63,955 nucleotides of DNA from ZC4RG42 sp003242425 (GCA_937907425.1 CALCIE010000019.1:1-63955); one strand, 5' to 3'. Shown: positions 26,410-36,266, numbered from the stretch's first letter. The notes: generated by a model from the letters alone, not told the origin. Numbers and translations are program-made.

Positions 26410-27624
26410 TCAGGCCATGCGCCGCTTGAGCTCCTCGTTCACCGCGTCCATGAACTGGTCGGTGGTGAGGAAGGGGTGGTCCGGCCGGATCAGGATCGCC
26501 AGGTCCTTGGTCATGCGCCCGGACTCGACCACGTCGATGCAGACCTGCTCCAGGGTCTGGGCGAACTTCACGACCTCCGGGGTGCCGTCCATGCGGCCCC
26601 GGTGCTGCAGACCCCGGGTCCAGGCGAAGATCGAGGCGATGGGGTTGGTCGAGGTGGGCTTGCCCTGCTGGTGCAGGCGGTAGTGGCGGGTGACGGTGCC
26701 GTGGGCCGCCTCGGCCTCGACCGTCTTGCCGTCCGGCGTCATCAGTACGGAGGTCATCAGGCCGAGCGAGCCGAAGCCCTGGGCGACGGTGTCGGACTGC
26801 ACGTCGCCGTCGTAGTTCTTGCACGCCCAGAGGTAGCCGCCCTTCCATTTCAGGTTGGAGGCCACCATGTCGTCGATCAGCCGGTGCTCGTAGGTCAGGC
26901 CGGCCGCTTCGAAGTCCTTGCGGAACTCGGCGTCATAGACCTCCTGAAAGATGTTCTTGAAACGCCCGTCGTAGGTCTTGAGGATGGTGTTCTTGGTCGA
27001 CAGGTACACCGGGTAGTTGCGCTGCTTGGCGTAGTTGAAGCAGGCGCGCGCGAAGCCGCGGATGGATTCGTCCAGGTTGTACATCGCCATGGCCACGCCG
27101 GCGCCCGGAGCCTTGAATACCTCCTTCTCGACCGGCGGGCCGCCGTCGGCCGGCTCGAACACGATCTTGAGCGTCCCGGGCCCTTCGAACCGGTGCTCGG
27201 TGGCGCGGTACTGGTCGCCGAAGCCGTGACGGGCCACCACCACCGGCTGATCCCAGTGCGGCACCAGGCGCGGCACGTTCCGGCAGATGATCGGCTCGCG
27301 GAAAATGGTGCCGTCGAGGATGTTGCGGATGGTCCCGTTGGGACTCTTCCACATCTGCTTGAGGTTGAACTCCTTCACCCGCGCTTCGTCGGGGGTGATG
27401 GTGGCGCACTTCACCGCCACGCCGTACTGCTTGGTGGCATTGGCGGCGTCGATGGTGACCTGGTCGTTGGTCCGGTCGCGGTTCTCGATGCCCAGATCGA
27501 AGTATTTGAGTTCGAGGTCGAGGTAGGGCAGGATCAGCTGCTCGCGAATGCGTTGCCAGATCACCCGCGTCATCTCGTCCCCATCCATTTCGACGATCGG
27601 GTTCAGCACCTTGATTTTGGCCAC
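26410..27624 (-). CDS. icd: NADP-dependent isocitrate dehydrogenase, eukaryote-like (type II)
   Basis: A 404-residue enzyme converting isocitrate to 2-oxoglutarate. It starts MAKIKVLNPIVEMDGDEMTR and has the substrate loop KSPNGTIRNILDGT and the NADP-binding HGTVTRHYR near the C-terminal third. It also has the signature TSTNPIASIFAWTRGL of the homodimeric subfamily that includes human IDH1, not the E. coli-type Icd. It is convergent with the cold-shock gene and divergent from rluE. Confidence 0.96.
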   Translation of the reverse strand: MAKIKVLNPIVEMDGDEMTRVIWQRIREQLILPYLDLELKYFDLGIENRDRTNDQVTIDAANATKQYGVAVKCATITPDEARVKEFNLKQMWKSPNGTIRNILDGTIFREPIICRNVPRLVPHWDQPVVVARHGFGDQYRATEHRFEGPGTLKIVFEPADGGPPVEKEVFKAPGAGVAMAMYNLDESIRGFARACFNYAKQRNYPVYLSTKNTILKTYDGRFKNIFQEVYDAEFRKDFEAAGLTYEHRLIDDMVASNLKWKGGYLWACKNYDGDVQSDTVAQGFGSLGLMTSVLMTPDGKTVEAEAAHGTVTRHYRLHQQGKPTSTNPIASIFAWTRGLQHRGRMDGTPEVVKFAQTLEQVCIDVVESGRMTKDLAILIRPDHPFLTTDQFMDAVNEELKRRMA

Positions 27625-27654
27625 GGGGGACTCCTGTCAAACGTTGTAGAGGCG

Positions 27655-28287
27655 ATGCGCAACAGGGGAACGCGCAGAACGCGCGTACGGAGCGGAATTC
27701 TAACAGAGCGGCCGGGCCGCTCCAGGCCGGCCGGGGGGCGGGTACTGCTGTTGAACAAACCGTACCAGGTACTGTGCCAGTTCAGCAGGGACGGCGGGCG
27801 CGCCTGCCTCGCCGACTACGTCGACGTGCCGGACGTCTATCCGGCCGGGCGGCTGGACGCCGACAGCGAAGGTCTGGTGGTGCTGACCGCCGACGGCCGT
27901 CTGCAGCAGCGCATCACCGATCCGCGCCACAAGCTTCCCAAGACCTATTGGGTGCAGGTGGAGGGCGTGCCGACTGCGGAACAACTGGCGCATCTCGCCC
28001 GCGGCGTGGACCTGGGCGATTTCGTCACCCGGCCGGCCGAAGTGAGGCGGATCCCCGAGCCCGAGGGCCTGTGGCCGCGCCACCCCCCGATCCGTTTCCG
28101 CCAGTCCATTCCCACGAGCTGGCTGGAGATCGTGCTGCGCGAGGGCAAGAACCGCCAGGTCCGGCGCATGACCGCGCGGGTCGGCCTGCCGACGCTCAGG
28201 CTGGTGCGCGTCGCGGTAGGGCCGTGGCGCCTGGACGGTCTGCAGCCCGGGCAGTGGCGCTGGGCGGACGCCGCGGATTTGCGGTAA
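27655..28287 (+). CDS. rluE: 23S rRNA pseudouridine synthase, RluE/RsuA family
   Basis: A 210-residue protein. An Arg-rich N-terminal tail leads into LLNKPYQVLCQFS, then the catalytic Asp motif GRLDADSEGLVVL. WPRHPPIRFRQSIPTSWL and GKNRQVRRMTARVG are characteristic of RluE, which modifies U2457 of 23S rRNA. The start is uncertain: the ATG at 27655 keeps the basic tail seen in E. coli RluE but lacks a clear ribosome-binding site. Confidence 0.88.
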   Translation: MRNRGTRRTRVRSGILTERPGRSRPAGGRVLLLNKPYQVLCQFSRDGGRACLADYVDVPDVYPAGRLDADSEGLVVLTADGRLQQRITDPRHKLPKTYWVQVEGVPTAEQLAHLARGVDLGDFVTRPAEVRRIPEPEGLWPRHPPIRFRQSIPTSWLEIVLREGKNRQVRRMTARVGLPTLRLVRVAVGPWRLDGLQPGQWRWADAADLR

Positions 28288-28318
28288 ATAGCAAACCGGA
28301 CGAGCACCCGGAGAGGAC

Positions 28319-28759
28319 ATGATCGGAAAAAGACTTTGCTGCGCGCTCGCGTTCGTTGCCATGACGGCGGTCGCGCATGCCGAAATGCCGACGGCGAGCC
28401 TGAGCGCGGGCATCCACCTCATCCAGGCCGAAGTGGCCCATACCCAGGCCGCGCGCACCAAAGGGCTCATGTACCGCCGGCAGCTCGCGCGCAACCAGGG
28501 CATGGTGTTCGTGTTCCCCGAGCCGGGACGCCACTGCATGTGGATGCGCAACACCTTCGTGCCGCTCACGGTGGCCTTCCTCGACGACGAGGGTTACATC
28601 GTCAATCTTTCCGACATGCAGCCGCAGACCGAGGACTTGCATTGCGCGGCAAGGCCGGTGCGCTACGCGCTGGAAATGAGCCAGGGCTGGTTCGCCGAGC
28701 GGGGCCTGGGGCGCGGAGCGCGCATCTCGGGCCTGGACAAGCTGCCGCCGGCGCAATGA
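28319..28759 (+). CDS. Exported DUF192-family protein
   Basis: A 146-residue protein with a signal peptide (cleavage after AHA, about residue 21) and the DUF192 core. Conserved features are GLMYRRQL, GMVFVF and CMWMRNTFVPLTVAFLD. Members are periplasmic and often annotated as conserved proteins of unknown function. It lies 31 bases downstream of rluE and precedes a strong terminator shared with sodB. Confidence 0.9.
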   Translation: MIGKRLCCALAFVAMTAVAHAEMPTASLSAGIHLIQAEVAHTQAARTKGLMYRRQLARNQGMVFVFPEPGRHCMWMRNTFVPLTVAFLDDEGYIVNLSDMQPQTEDLHCAARPVRYALEMSQGWFAERGLGRGARISGLDKLPPAQ

Positions 28760-28787
28760 AAAAGGGCTCCCGCGGGAGCCCTTTTTT
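28758..28787. terminator. Bidirectional terminator between DUF192 gene and sodB
   Basis: A perfect palindromic stem GGGCTCCCGCGGGAGCCC flanked by A and T runs, serving both convergent genes. Confidence 0.92.
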
Positions 28788-28806
28788 ACGCCTCGAACCG
28801 GGACGC

Positions 28807-29385
<579 letters not shown>

Positions 29386-29475
29386 GGATGTCTCCTGGTT
29401 ATGTGATCTTGCTCAAATCGGAACGACCGATCATAGAAGCGGAGTACGGCGCGCGCAACCGTGTGCGCATCAGGG

Positions 29476-30834
29476 TTACTCCCCGCGCGTTTCCTCCACC
29501 CGGGCCTTGGCTTCGCCGCGTGCAAAAGCGATGCGCAAAGCGTCGCCGCGGGCGAGCGCTGCCGCGTCGCGTACGATCCGGCCCTGCTCGTCGGTGACGA
29601 TGCTGTAGCCGCGCGCCAGCACGGCGCGGGGATCGAGATGCGCGAGCGCGCGCGCAAGATGCTCCACCCGTGCGGCCCGTGCGGCGAGCGTGTTGCCGGA
29701 GGCCGTTGCCACGCGCCGCATCAATTCGTTCACGCGCGCATGCAACGCACCGATATTGGGCAGGGCACGGCAGCTGCGCTCCATCAGGCTGCGTGTCTGC
29801 CATTCGAGGCGCTCGATGTGACGCGCCGTGGCGTGCAGCAGGCGGCTGCGCAGCTGCTCGAGCATCAGTTGTTGCGTCTGCAGCTGCCGGGCGGGGTGGA
29901 TGAGCCGTTTCGCGAGATAGTCGACCTGCTGCATGCGCGATTCCAGCGTCCGCCGCATCGAGCGGCCGAGGCTGTGCGCAAGACGCGCAAGCTGCGCGAG
30001 CAGCACCTCGCGCTCGGGGCTCAGCATCTCGGCGGCGGCGGTGGGCGTCGGCGCGCGGCGGTCGGCGGCGAGATCGGCGATAGTGACATCGGTCTCGTGG
30101 CCGACACCGCACACCACCGGCATCGGGCAGGCGCGGATGGCGCGCGCCACGGCCTCGTTGTTGAACGCCCACAGATCCTCGATGCTGCCGCCGCCGCGGC
30201 ACAGGATCAGGGCATCGACCTCGTTACGCCGGCTCGCGGTGCGCAACGCCGCGACGATCTCTTCCGGGGCGCCTTCGCCCTGCACCGAGGTGGGATAGAC
30301 GATCACCGAGATGGAAGGATTGCGTCGCGCGAGCACGGTGAGCACGTCGCGCAGTGCCGCGGCCTGCAACGAGGTGACCACGCCGACGGTGCGCGGGAAG
30401 CTCGGCAATTCGCGTTTCAGCGCGGGGTCGAACAGGCCCTCGGCGGCGAGCTTGTCGCGCAGGCGCAGGAAAGCTTCGTAGAGCGCGCCCTGGCCAGCCT
30501 GGCGCATGAACTCCACGTTGAGCTGGAAATCGCCGCGCGGCTCGTAGAGCGTGACCAGCGCGCGAGCCTCCACGTGCATGCCCTCGCGCGGCTGCCAGTC
30601 GAGGTACTGCGCACGGTGGCGGAACATCACACAGCGCACCTGGGCGTTGTCGTCCTTGAGCGAAAAATACCAGTGCCCGGAACGCGCCAGCGTCAGGTTG
30701 GAGATTTCGCCCGCGACCCAGACCAGCGGAAAGCGGTGTTCCAGCAGATCGCGCACGCTGCGCGCCAGCGCCGAGACGCTCAACACCTCGGCCGCGGGCG
30801 TTGCGGTACGCGCGAAAGAAGAAAAGTCGTTCAT
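29476..30834 (-). CDS. xseA: Exodeoxyribonuclease VII large subunit
   Basis: A 452-residue subunit with an N-terminal OB fold (LVWVAGEISNLTLARSGHWYFSLKD), the catalytic domain with GRGGGS-like CRGGGSIEDLWAFN and GVGHETD, and a long helical C-terminal part ending with RGYSIVTDEQG. It degrades single-stranded DNA with XseB, which is encoded elsewhere. It is divergent from the exbB-lpxK operon over a 451-base gap. Confidence 0.97.
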   Translation of the reverse strand: MNDFSSFARTATPAAEVLSVSALARSVRDLLEHRFPLVWVAGEISNLTLARSGHWYFSLKDDNAQVRCVMFRHRAQYLDWQPREGMHVEARALVTLYEPRGDFQLNVEFMRQAGQGALYEAFLRLRDKLAAEGLFDPALKRELPSFPRTVGVVTSLQAAALRDVLTVLARRNPSISVIVYPTSVQGEGAPEEIVAALRTASRRNEVDALILCRGGGSIEDLWAFNNEAVARAIRACPMPVVCGVGHETDVTIADLAADRRAPTPTAAAEMLSPEREVLLAQLARLAHSLGRSMRRTLESRMQQVDYLAKRLIHPARQLQTQQLMLEQLRSRLLHATARHIERLEWQTRSLMERSCRALPNIGALHARVNELMRRVATASGNTLAARAARVEHLARALAHLDPRAVLARGYSIVTDEQGRIVRDAAALARGDALRIAFARGEAKARVEETRGE

Positions 30835-30915
30835 CCGCCGATTCTACGGAATCGCGCCGGACGGCATGCGGAAAACGCTTGTCGCAAAAGGATTTGCGGG
30901 GCTTGACAAGCGAAT

Positions 30916-31117
30916 GTATCCACAAAGCGGCACGCCTTTTGCGCAACGTCGCGCTTCATTGCGGGTTCCCCACGACGCGCGTTGTAAGTTAATGAAAAAT
31001 AATACAATTTACAATGGTCACAAAATGATCGCAGCAAGAAAACTCTTTGCCTGCAATCCACTTAGCGCGTTTGTTCCAAAAGCTATACACAAGCTTATCC
31101 ACAGAATCTGTGGATAA
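30916..31117. promoter_or_regulatory. Cluster of DnaA-box-like sites in an AT-rich intergenic island
   Basis: This is the 451-base gap between xseA and exbB (30835-31285), which holds no gene I can support. It has two perfect DnaA boxes in inverted orientation (TTATCCACA at 31095-31103, TGTGGATAA at 31109-31117) forming an 11-bp palindrome around one base. Two one-mismatch boxes lie at 31083-31091 and 30916-30924. About 65 bases around 30986-31050 are strikingly AT-rich against a GC-rich genome. Confidence 0.6.
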
Positions 31118-31285
31118 GGAGCGGCTGCCGGAATTGTCAAGACCGCAGCTTCGCAATGCGATGTGCAGGACGTTCACCGCACCGGCTGCGCGCCGCGTTC
31201 GGATGCGCCTTTGTCGCTTGATTGATCGATGGGCCGCCGCTACATTCAGCGACCTTTGCAATGCAACAGCGAGAGGAGTGAGTGC

Positions 31286-31894
31286 GTGTTTGAAATTATC
31301 CGCGCAGCCGGATGGCCGATCTGGTTCCTGCTTATTGCCTCCGTCATCGCGGTCGCACTCATCATCGAGCGCCTGATCGCCCTGCGTGCGGAGAAGATCA
31401 TTCCGCACAATCTGCTCGACAAGGTCCTGGAGGCCTATCGCAGGCAGGGCGTCACCCAGCAGCTCATCGACGCCGTGTACAACGATTCGCCGCTGGGCCG
31501 CGTGCTCGCCGCCGGCCTGCGCAACCACGATGCGCCGCGACCGGTGATGAAGGAGGCCATCGAGGAGGAAGGACGCGCCGTCACCCACGAACTGGAGCGC
31601 TTTCTCACCACGCTCGGCACCATCGCCTCCATCAGCCCGCTCATGGGCCTGTTCGGCACCATCGTCGGGATGATCGAAATCTTCGGGGCGCACAATCCCA
31701 CCGGGACGAATCCGCAGCAGATCGCGCACGGGATCTCCATCGCGCTCTACAACGCCGGTTTCGGCATCCTCATCGCCATCCCGGCCACGATTTTCTTCCG
31801 CCACTTCCGCGGCAAGGTCGAGGACTTCGTCGTGACCATGGAACAGCAGGCGGCACGTCTGGTCGACATCCTGCAGGGCACGCGCAAGGACTAG
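31286..31894 (+). CDS. exbB: ExbB/MotA/TolQ-family proton channel protein
   Basis: A 202-residue inner-membrane protein with three helices. The N-terminal helix is IWFLLIASVIAVALIIERL, and the later SPLMGLFGTIVGMIE and GFGILIAIPATIFF helices form the proton channel. It energises a TonB- or TolA-type protein together with ExbD. A GTG start at 31286 is supported by AGGAG seven bases upstream; the longer ORF to 31229 lacks support. It is the first gene of an exbB-exbD-lpxK-Trm112-kdsB run. Confidence 0.94.
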   Translation: MFEIIRAAGWPIWFLLIASVIAVALIIERLIALRAEKIIPHNLLDKVLEAYRRQGVTQQLIDAVYNDSPLGRVLAAGLRNHDAPRPVMKEAIEEEGRAVTHELERFLTTLGTIASISPLMGLFGTIVGMIEIFGAHNPTGTNPQQIAHGISIALYNAGFGILIAIPATIFFRHFRGKVEDFVVTMEQQAARLVDILQGTRKD

Positions 31895-31895
31895 C

Positions 31896-32312
31896 ATGAA
31901 GTTCCGCAGCCGCTGGAAGGAAGATCCGGAGATCAACCTGATCCCGTTGATCGACGTGCTGTTGGTCATCCTGATCTTCCTCATGGTGACCACCACCTAC
32001 GCGAAGTATTCGGAGCTGCAGATCAATCTGCCGACCGCGAACGCGGAAAAGCAGCCCGAACGCGCCAACGAGATCAACATCACCGTGGACGCGGCCGGCA
32101 ACTACACCGTCGACCGCGTGCCCGTGCCTTTCGAGGGCGTGCCGGCGCTTGCGGAAGCGATGCGGCGCGCGGCCGGGGATCTCAAGGACCCGGTGGTGAT
32201 CATCAACGCCGACGCCAAGGCGACCCATCAGTCGGTGGTGCACGTCATGGAGGCGGCGCGCATGGCGGGCTACATCCATGTCACGTTCGCCACGCAGACG
32301 CCCGCCGACTGA
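31896..32312 (+). CDS. exbD: ExbD/TolR-family biopolymer transport protein
   Basis: A 138-residue protein with a short cytoplasmic tail and one helix (INLIPLIDVLLVILIFLMV) that carries the proton-relay Asp. A periplasmic domain follows (INADAKATHQSVVHVMEAA). It starts one base after the exbB stop. It forms the motor with that ExbB and is separate from the second, ExbD-duplicated set near 54 kb. Confidence 0.94.
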   Translation: MKFRSRWKEDPEINLIPLIDVLLVILIFLMVTTTYAKYSELQINLPTANAEKQPERANEINITVDAAGNYTVDRVPVPFEGVPALAEAMRRAAGDLKDPVVIINADAKATHQSVVHVMEAARMAGYIHVTFATQTPAD

Positions 32313-32321
32313 GCCGCGCGC

Positions 32322-33308
32322 ATGAGGCGGCACGCCGAGTCCCTCGCGCAGCGCGTCTGGTACCGGCCTTCCCCGCTCTCGACCGCGCTGCTGCCCCTGT
32401 CGCTCGTGTTCGGCCTCGTTGCCGGGGCGAGGCGCTGCGCTTACCGCCGCGGCTGGCGCAAGGCCGAGCGGCTCCCCGTTCCCGTCATCGTGGTCGGCAA
32501 CCTGGTGGCCGGCGGCGCAGGCAAGACGCCGCTGGTGCTCTGGCTGGTGGAGCAATTGCGCGTCCGCGGCTGGCGGCCCGGCATCCTCTCGCGCGGCTAC
32601 CAGGGGAAGAACGAGCGTCCGACGGCCGTGCAGCCGGGCGCCGATCCCTCGCGCGTGGGGGACGAGCCCGCGTTGCTGGCCGAACGTGCCGGCGTGCCGG
32701 TGTGGATCGGGCGCCGGCGCGCGCAGGCGGGCAGGGCGCTGCTCGCAGCCCATCCCGAGTGCAATGTCCTCGTCTGCGACGACGGCCTGCAGCACTATGC
32801 GTTGGCGCGGGACTTCGAGATCGCGGTCGAGGACGAACGCGGCCACGGCAATGGGCGGCTGCTGCCGGCGGGGCCCTTGCGCGAACCGGCAACGCGCAGG
32901 GTGGACGCCACGGTCGTGAACGGCGGCGGGCGCGCGGGCGCCTACGCGATGCGGCTCGAACCGGCGGGGTTCTACGCCGTGCACGACGGCCGCCCGGTAT
33001 CCGTCGAAGAACTGCGCGGCAAGCGCCTGCACGCCGTGGCCGGCATCGGTCATCCGGCACGTTTCTTCCGCCAGCTCGAGGCACTGGGCCTGCAGTGCGT
33101 GCCCCATGCCTTTCCGGACCATCATCGCTACCGCGCCGCCGATCTGCAATTCGCCGATTGCGATGCGGTGCTGATGACGGAGAAGGATGCAGTAAAATGC
33201 CGCGGATTCGGTCGCACCGATCTCGTCGCCCTGCGCGTCGAAGCGGTGGTCGATCCCGCACTTGCCGACCTCATCGAGACACGACTGCATGGATCCGCGC
33301 CTGCTTGA
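32322..33308 (+). CDS. lpxK: Tetraacyldisaccharide 4'-kinase
   Basis: A 328-residue lipid A kinase. An N-terminal membrane-associated helix is followed by a P-loop within VVGNLVAGGAGKTPL, and by SRGYQGK and CDDGLQHYALARD. It phosphorylates the disaccharide-1-phosphate precursor at the inner membrane. Its 3' end overlaps the next small gene by 20 bases. Confidence 0.96.
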   Translation: MRRHAESLAQRVWYRPSPLSTALLPLSLVFGLVAGARRCAYRRGWRKAERLPVPVIVVGNLVAGGAGKTPLVLWLVEQLRVRGWRPGILSRGYQGKNERPTAVQPGADPSRVGDEPALLAERAGVPVWIGRRRAQAGRALLAAHPECNVLVCDDGLQHYALARDFEIAVEDERGHGNGRLLPAGPLREPATRRVDATVVNGGGRAGAYAMRLEPAGFYAVHDGRPVSVEELRGKRLHAVAGIGHPARFFRQLEALGLQCVPHAFPDHHRYRAADLQFADCDAVLMTEKDAVKCRGFGRTDLVALRVEAVVDPALADLIETRLHGSAPA

Positions 33309-33471
33309 AATCCTCGTCTGCCCCTTGTGCAAGGGCCCGCTGGTGTACCGCAAGGCCGAGGGCGAATTCATCTGCAAGGCCGACCGTCTCGCCTATCCCG
33401 TCCGCGACGGCATTCCGGTGATGCTCGAGGACGAGGCGCGCAAGCTCGATCCCACCGAAGAAATCGAATAG
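33289..33471 (+). CDS. Trm112-family small zinc-ribbon protein
   Basis: A 60-residue protein starting MDPRLLEILVCPLCKGPL. The first CPLC pair is present; the later IPVMLEDEAR is typical of the family. Bacterial members are usually found between lpxK and kdsB, as here. The start is ATG 33289, inside lpxK. Role in bacteria not established. Confidence 0.93.
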   Translation: MDPRLLEILVCPLCKGPLVYRKAEGEFICKADRLAYPVRDGIPVMLEDEARKLDPTEEIE

Positions 33472-33478
33472 CGGGCGC

Positions 33479-34249
33479 ATGGGCGTAGCCTTCACGGTCG
33501 TGATCCCGGCGCGCCATGCCTCGACGCGCCTGCCGGCGAAGGCGCTCGCCGACATCGCCGGCAAGCCCATGGTCGTGCGCGTGGCCGAACAGGCGCGGCA
33601 GAGCGGGGCGAGCGCCGTGATCGTCGCCACCGATCACGAGGACATCGCCGCGGCGGTGCGCTCGCACGGCTTCGAAGCGCGCCTGACGCGTGCCGACCAC
33701 GCATCGGGCACGGACCGCATCGCCGAAGTGGCCGAGACGCTCGCGCTGCCTGACGAGGCGATCGTGGTCAATGTACAGGGCGACGAGCCGCTGATACCGC
33801 CGGCGCTGATCGCACAACTCGCCGGAGCGCTTGCCGCACATCCCGACGCGGCGATGGCCAGTGCCTGCCATGCGATCGAGGATGAGACGGATTTCTTCAA
33901 TCCCAACGTGGTCAAGGTGGTGTGCGACCGCGAGGGTTATGCGCTGTATTTCAGCCGCGCGCCCATTCCGTGGGCGCGCGACGCGTTCGCGGGCGGTGCG
34001 CGCGCCTTGCCGGCGGAACTGCCCGCTTACCGGCACATCGGCATCTACGCCTACCGGGCCGGTTTCCTGCGGGCGTACACGCGGCTAGCGCCCGCGCCGC
34101 TGGAGCGTTTCGAATCGCTCGAGCAATTGCGGGCACTGTGGCACGGCCACCGGATCGCCATGGTGGTGACCGACGAAGCACCACCTTCCGGCGTCGATAC
34201 GCCGGAAGATCTCGCGCGCGTGCGCGCGCTCTACGCGCCGGCGCTTTGA
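33479..34249 (+). CDS. kdsB: 3-deoxy-manno-octulosonate cytidylyltransferase
   Basis: A 256-residue enzyme that activates KDO with CTP for lipopolysaccharide core synthesis. It starts FTVVIPARHASTRLPAKALAD and carries VNVQGDEPLI and the SRAPIPW segment. It lies seven bases after Trm112 and ends 37 bases before adk. Confidence 0.97.
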   Translation: MGVAFTVVIPARHASTRLPAKALADIAGKPMVVRVAEQARQSGASAVIVATDHEDIAAAVRSHGFEARLTRADHASGTDRIAEVAETLALPDEAIVVNVQGDEPLIPPALIAQLAGALAAHPDAAMASACHAIEDETDFFNPNVVKVVCDREGYALYFSRAPIPWARDAFAGGARALPAELPAYRHIGIYAYRAGFLRAYTRLAPAPLERFESLEQLRALWHGHRIAMVVTDEAPPSGVDTPEDLARVRALYAPAL

Positions 34250-34286
34250 GCCGGAGCATCGGTTTCAAAACAAGGAAGGGCAGATC

Positions 34287-34940
34287 ATGCGCTTGATTCT
34301 TCTCGGCCCGCCCGGCGCGGGTAAAGGCACCCAGGCAGCGTTCATCAAGGAGCGCTTCAACATCCCGCAGATCTCCACCGGCGACATGCTGCGCGCGGCG
34401 GTGAAGGCGGGTACGCCCCTGGGGCTCGCGGCGAAGAAAGTGATGGACGCGGGACAGCTCGTGTCCGACGACATCATCATCGGCCTGGTGCAGGAGCGGC
34501 TCAAGGAACCGGATTGCCGGAACGGCTATCTGTTCGACGGTTTTCCGCGCACCATCCCGCAAGCCGAGGCGCTCAAGGAGGCCGGCGTGCCGATCGATTT
34601 CGTGCTGGAGATCGACGTCGACGACGAGACCATCATCGAGCGCATGGTGGGCAGGCGCGTACATCCGGCTTCCGGCCGCGTGTATCACGTGAAATTCAAT
34701 CCGCCCAAGGTCCCGGGCAAGGACGATGTCACCGGCGAGGACCTGGTGCAGCGCGACGACGACAAGGAAGAGACGGTGCGCAAGCGTCTCGAGGTCTATC
34801 GCCAGCAGACTCGTCCGCTGGTGGACTACTACTCGCAGTGGGCGGCCACGGGCGATCCCAAAGCACCGAAGTACCGCCGCATCGACGGCGTGGGCAGCGT
34901 TGATGCGATCCGCGAAGCGGTGCTGGCGGCGTTGCGCTGA
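34287..34940 (+). CDS. adk: Adenylate kinase
   Basis: A 217-residue long-type adenylate kinase. The P-loop is LGPPGAGKGTQA, FDGFPRTIPQAEAL binds AMP, and the LID domain has GRRVHPASGRVYH without zinc cysteines. It interconverts ATP, AMP and ADP. It lies upstream of pfp and hppA, two pyrophosphate-metabolising genes. Confidence 0.97.
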   Translation: MRLILLGPPGAGKGTQAAFIKERFNIPQISTGDMLRAAVKAGTPLGLAAKKVMDAGQLVSDDIIIGLVQERLKEPDCRNGYLFDGFPRTIPQAEALKEAGVPIDFVLEIDVDDETIIERMVGRRVHPASGRVYHVKFNPPKVPGKDDVTGEDLVQRDDDKEETVRKRLEVYRQQTRPLVDYYSQWAATGDPKAPKYRRIDGVGSVDAIREAVLAALR

Positions 34941-34972
34941 AGCGGGCTCAACATAGCGGGGAGCTGTCTGTC

Positions 34973-36223
34973 ATGGCGAAGCCGAAGAACATCCTGTATG
35001 CGCAGTCGGGCGGCGTGACCGCCGTCATCAACGCCACTGCCTGCGGCGTCATCGAAACCGCGCGCGCCGCGAAAGGCAAGGTCGGCAAGGTCTATGCGGC
35101 GCGCAACGGCATCGTCGGCGCGCTCAACGAGGACCTCATCGACACCAGCAGGGAATCGGCGCGCGCCATCGCCGCGCTCAAACACACGCCCGGCGGCGCC
35201 TTCGGCTCGGCCCGCTTCAAGCTCAAGCCCATCGAGGAAGACCGCACTCAGTACGAACGCCTGATCGAGGTCTTCCGCGCGCACGACATCGGCTACTTCC
35301 TCTACAACGGCGGCAACGATTCCATGGACACGGCATGGAAGCTGTCGCGCATCGGCGAAGAGCTCGGCTATCCCGTGGTCTGCATCGGCGTGCCGAAGAC
35401 CGTCGACAACGATCTGGTGCTGACCGACAACTGCCCCGGCTTCGGCTCGGTGGCGAAGTACGTCGCGACCTCGATCCGCGAGGCGGGCTTCGACGTCGCC
35501 TCGATGCATTCCACCTCCACGCAGGTCTTCGTGCTGGAAGTGATGGGGCGTCACGCGGGCTGGATCACCGCGGCGGCGGGCCTCGCTGCGGAGTCCGAGA
35601 ACGACGCGCCGCAAATCCTGCTGTTCCCGGAAATCACTTTCGATCAGGAGAAGTTTCTCGCGCGCGTCGAGCGGACGGTGAAGCGACTCGGCTGGTGCGC
35701 CGTCGTGGTCTCGGAAGGCGTGCGCGATGCCGAAGGCAAGTTCCTCGCCGAAGGCGGCACGCGCGATGCCTTCGGCCACGTGCAGCTCGGCGGCGTGGGG
35801 CCGTACATCGCGCAGATGGTCACCGACAAGCTGGGTTACAAGAACCACTGGGCGGTGGCCGATTATCTGCAGCGCTCGGCGCGTCACATCGCCTCCAAGG
35901 TCGATGTGGAACAGGCCTACGCGCTCGGCGCCGCGGCGGTGAAGCTCGCCATCGCGGGCGAGAACGCCGTCATGCCGACCATCGTGCGGGTGTCGGACCA
36001 GCCCTATCGCTGGAAGATCGGCGTCGCGCCGCTGAAGGACGTCGCCAACAAGGAGAAGAAGCTGCCGCGCAGCTTCATCACCCGCGACGGCTTCCACATC
36101 ACCGAGGCCTGCAGACGCTATCTCTCCCCTCTCATTCGCGGCGAAGTCCCGCCGCCTTTCCGCAACGGCCTGCCGGATTACGTCCGGCTGAAGAACGTCC
36201 CCGTCCCGCGCCGTCTCGTCTGA
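34973..36223 (+). CDS. pfp: Pyrophosphate-dependent 6-phosphofructokinase
   Basis: A 416-residue phosphofructokinase. The pyrophosphate-type active site is visible as GGNDS at residues 113-117 (ATP-type enzymes have GGDGS), with the PKTVDND loop at 141-147. It catalyses reversible fructose-6-phosphate/fructose-1,6-bisphosphate interconversion with PPi. It lies 32 bases after adk and upstream of the H+-pyrophosphatase. Confidence 0.94.
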   Translation: MAKPKNILYAQSGGVTAVINATACGVIETARAAKGKVGKVYAARNGIVGALNEDLIDTSRESARAIAALKHTPGGAFGSARFKLKPIEEDRTQYERLIEVFRAHDIGYFLYNGGNDSMDTAWKLSRIGEELGYPVVCIGVPKTVDNDLVLTDNCPGFGSVAKYVATSIREAGFDVASMHSTSTQVFVLEVMGRHAGWITAAAGLAAESENDAPQILLFPEITFDQEKFLARVERTVKRLGWCAVVVSEGVRDAEGKFLAEGGTRDAFGHVQLGGVGPYIAQMVTDKLGYKNHWAVADYLQRSARHIASKVDVEQAYALGAAAVKLAIAGENAVMPTIVRVSDQPYRWKIGVAPLKDVANKEKKLPRSFITRDGFHITEACRRYLSPLIRGEVPPPFRNGLPDYVRLKNVPVPRRLV

Positions 36224-36266
36224 AGCCGCCCGCCCGGACCGCGGCGCGTTTCATGCTTAACCGGTA

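Noticed and set aside
30835..31285. Chromosomal origin of replication (oriC)
   Set aside because: Only two perfect and two near boxes, no dnaA, rpmH or parAB nearby, and the flanking genes are a conserved core block in relatives. Kept as a DnaA-site finding instead.
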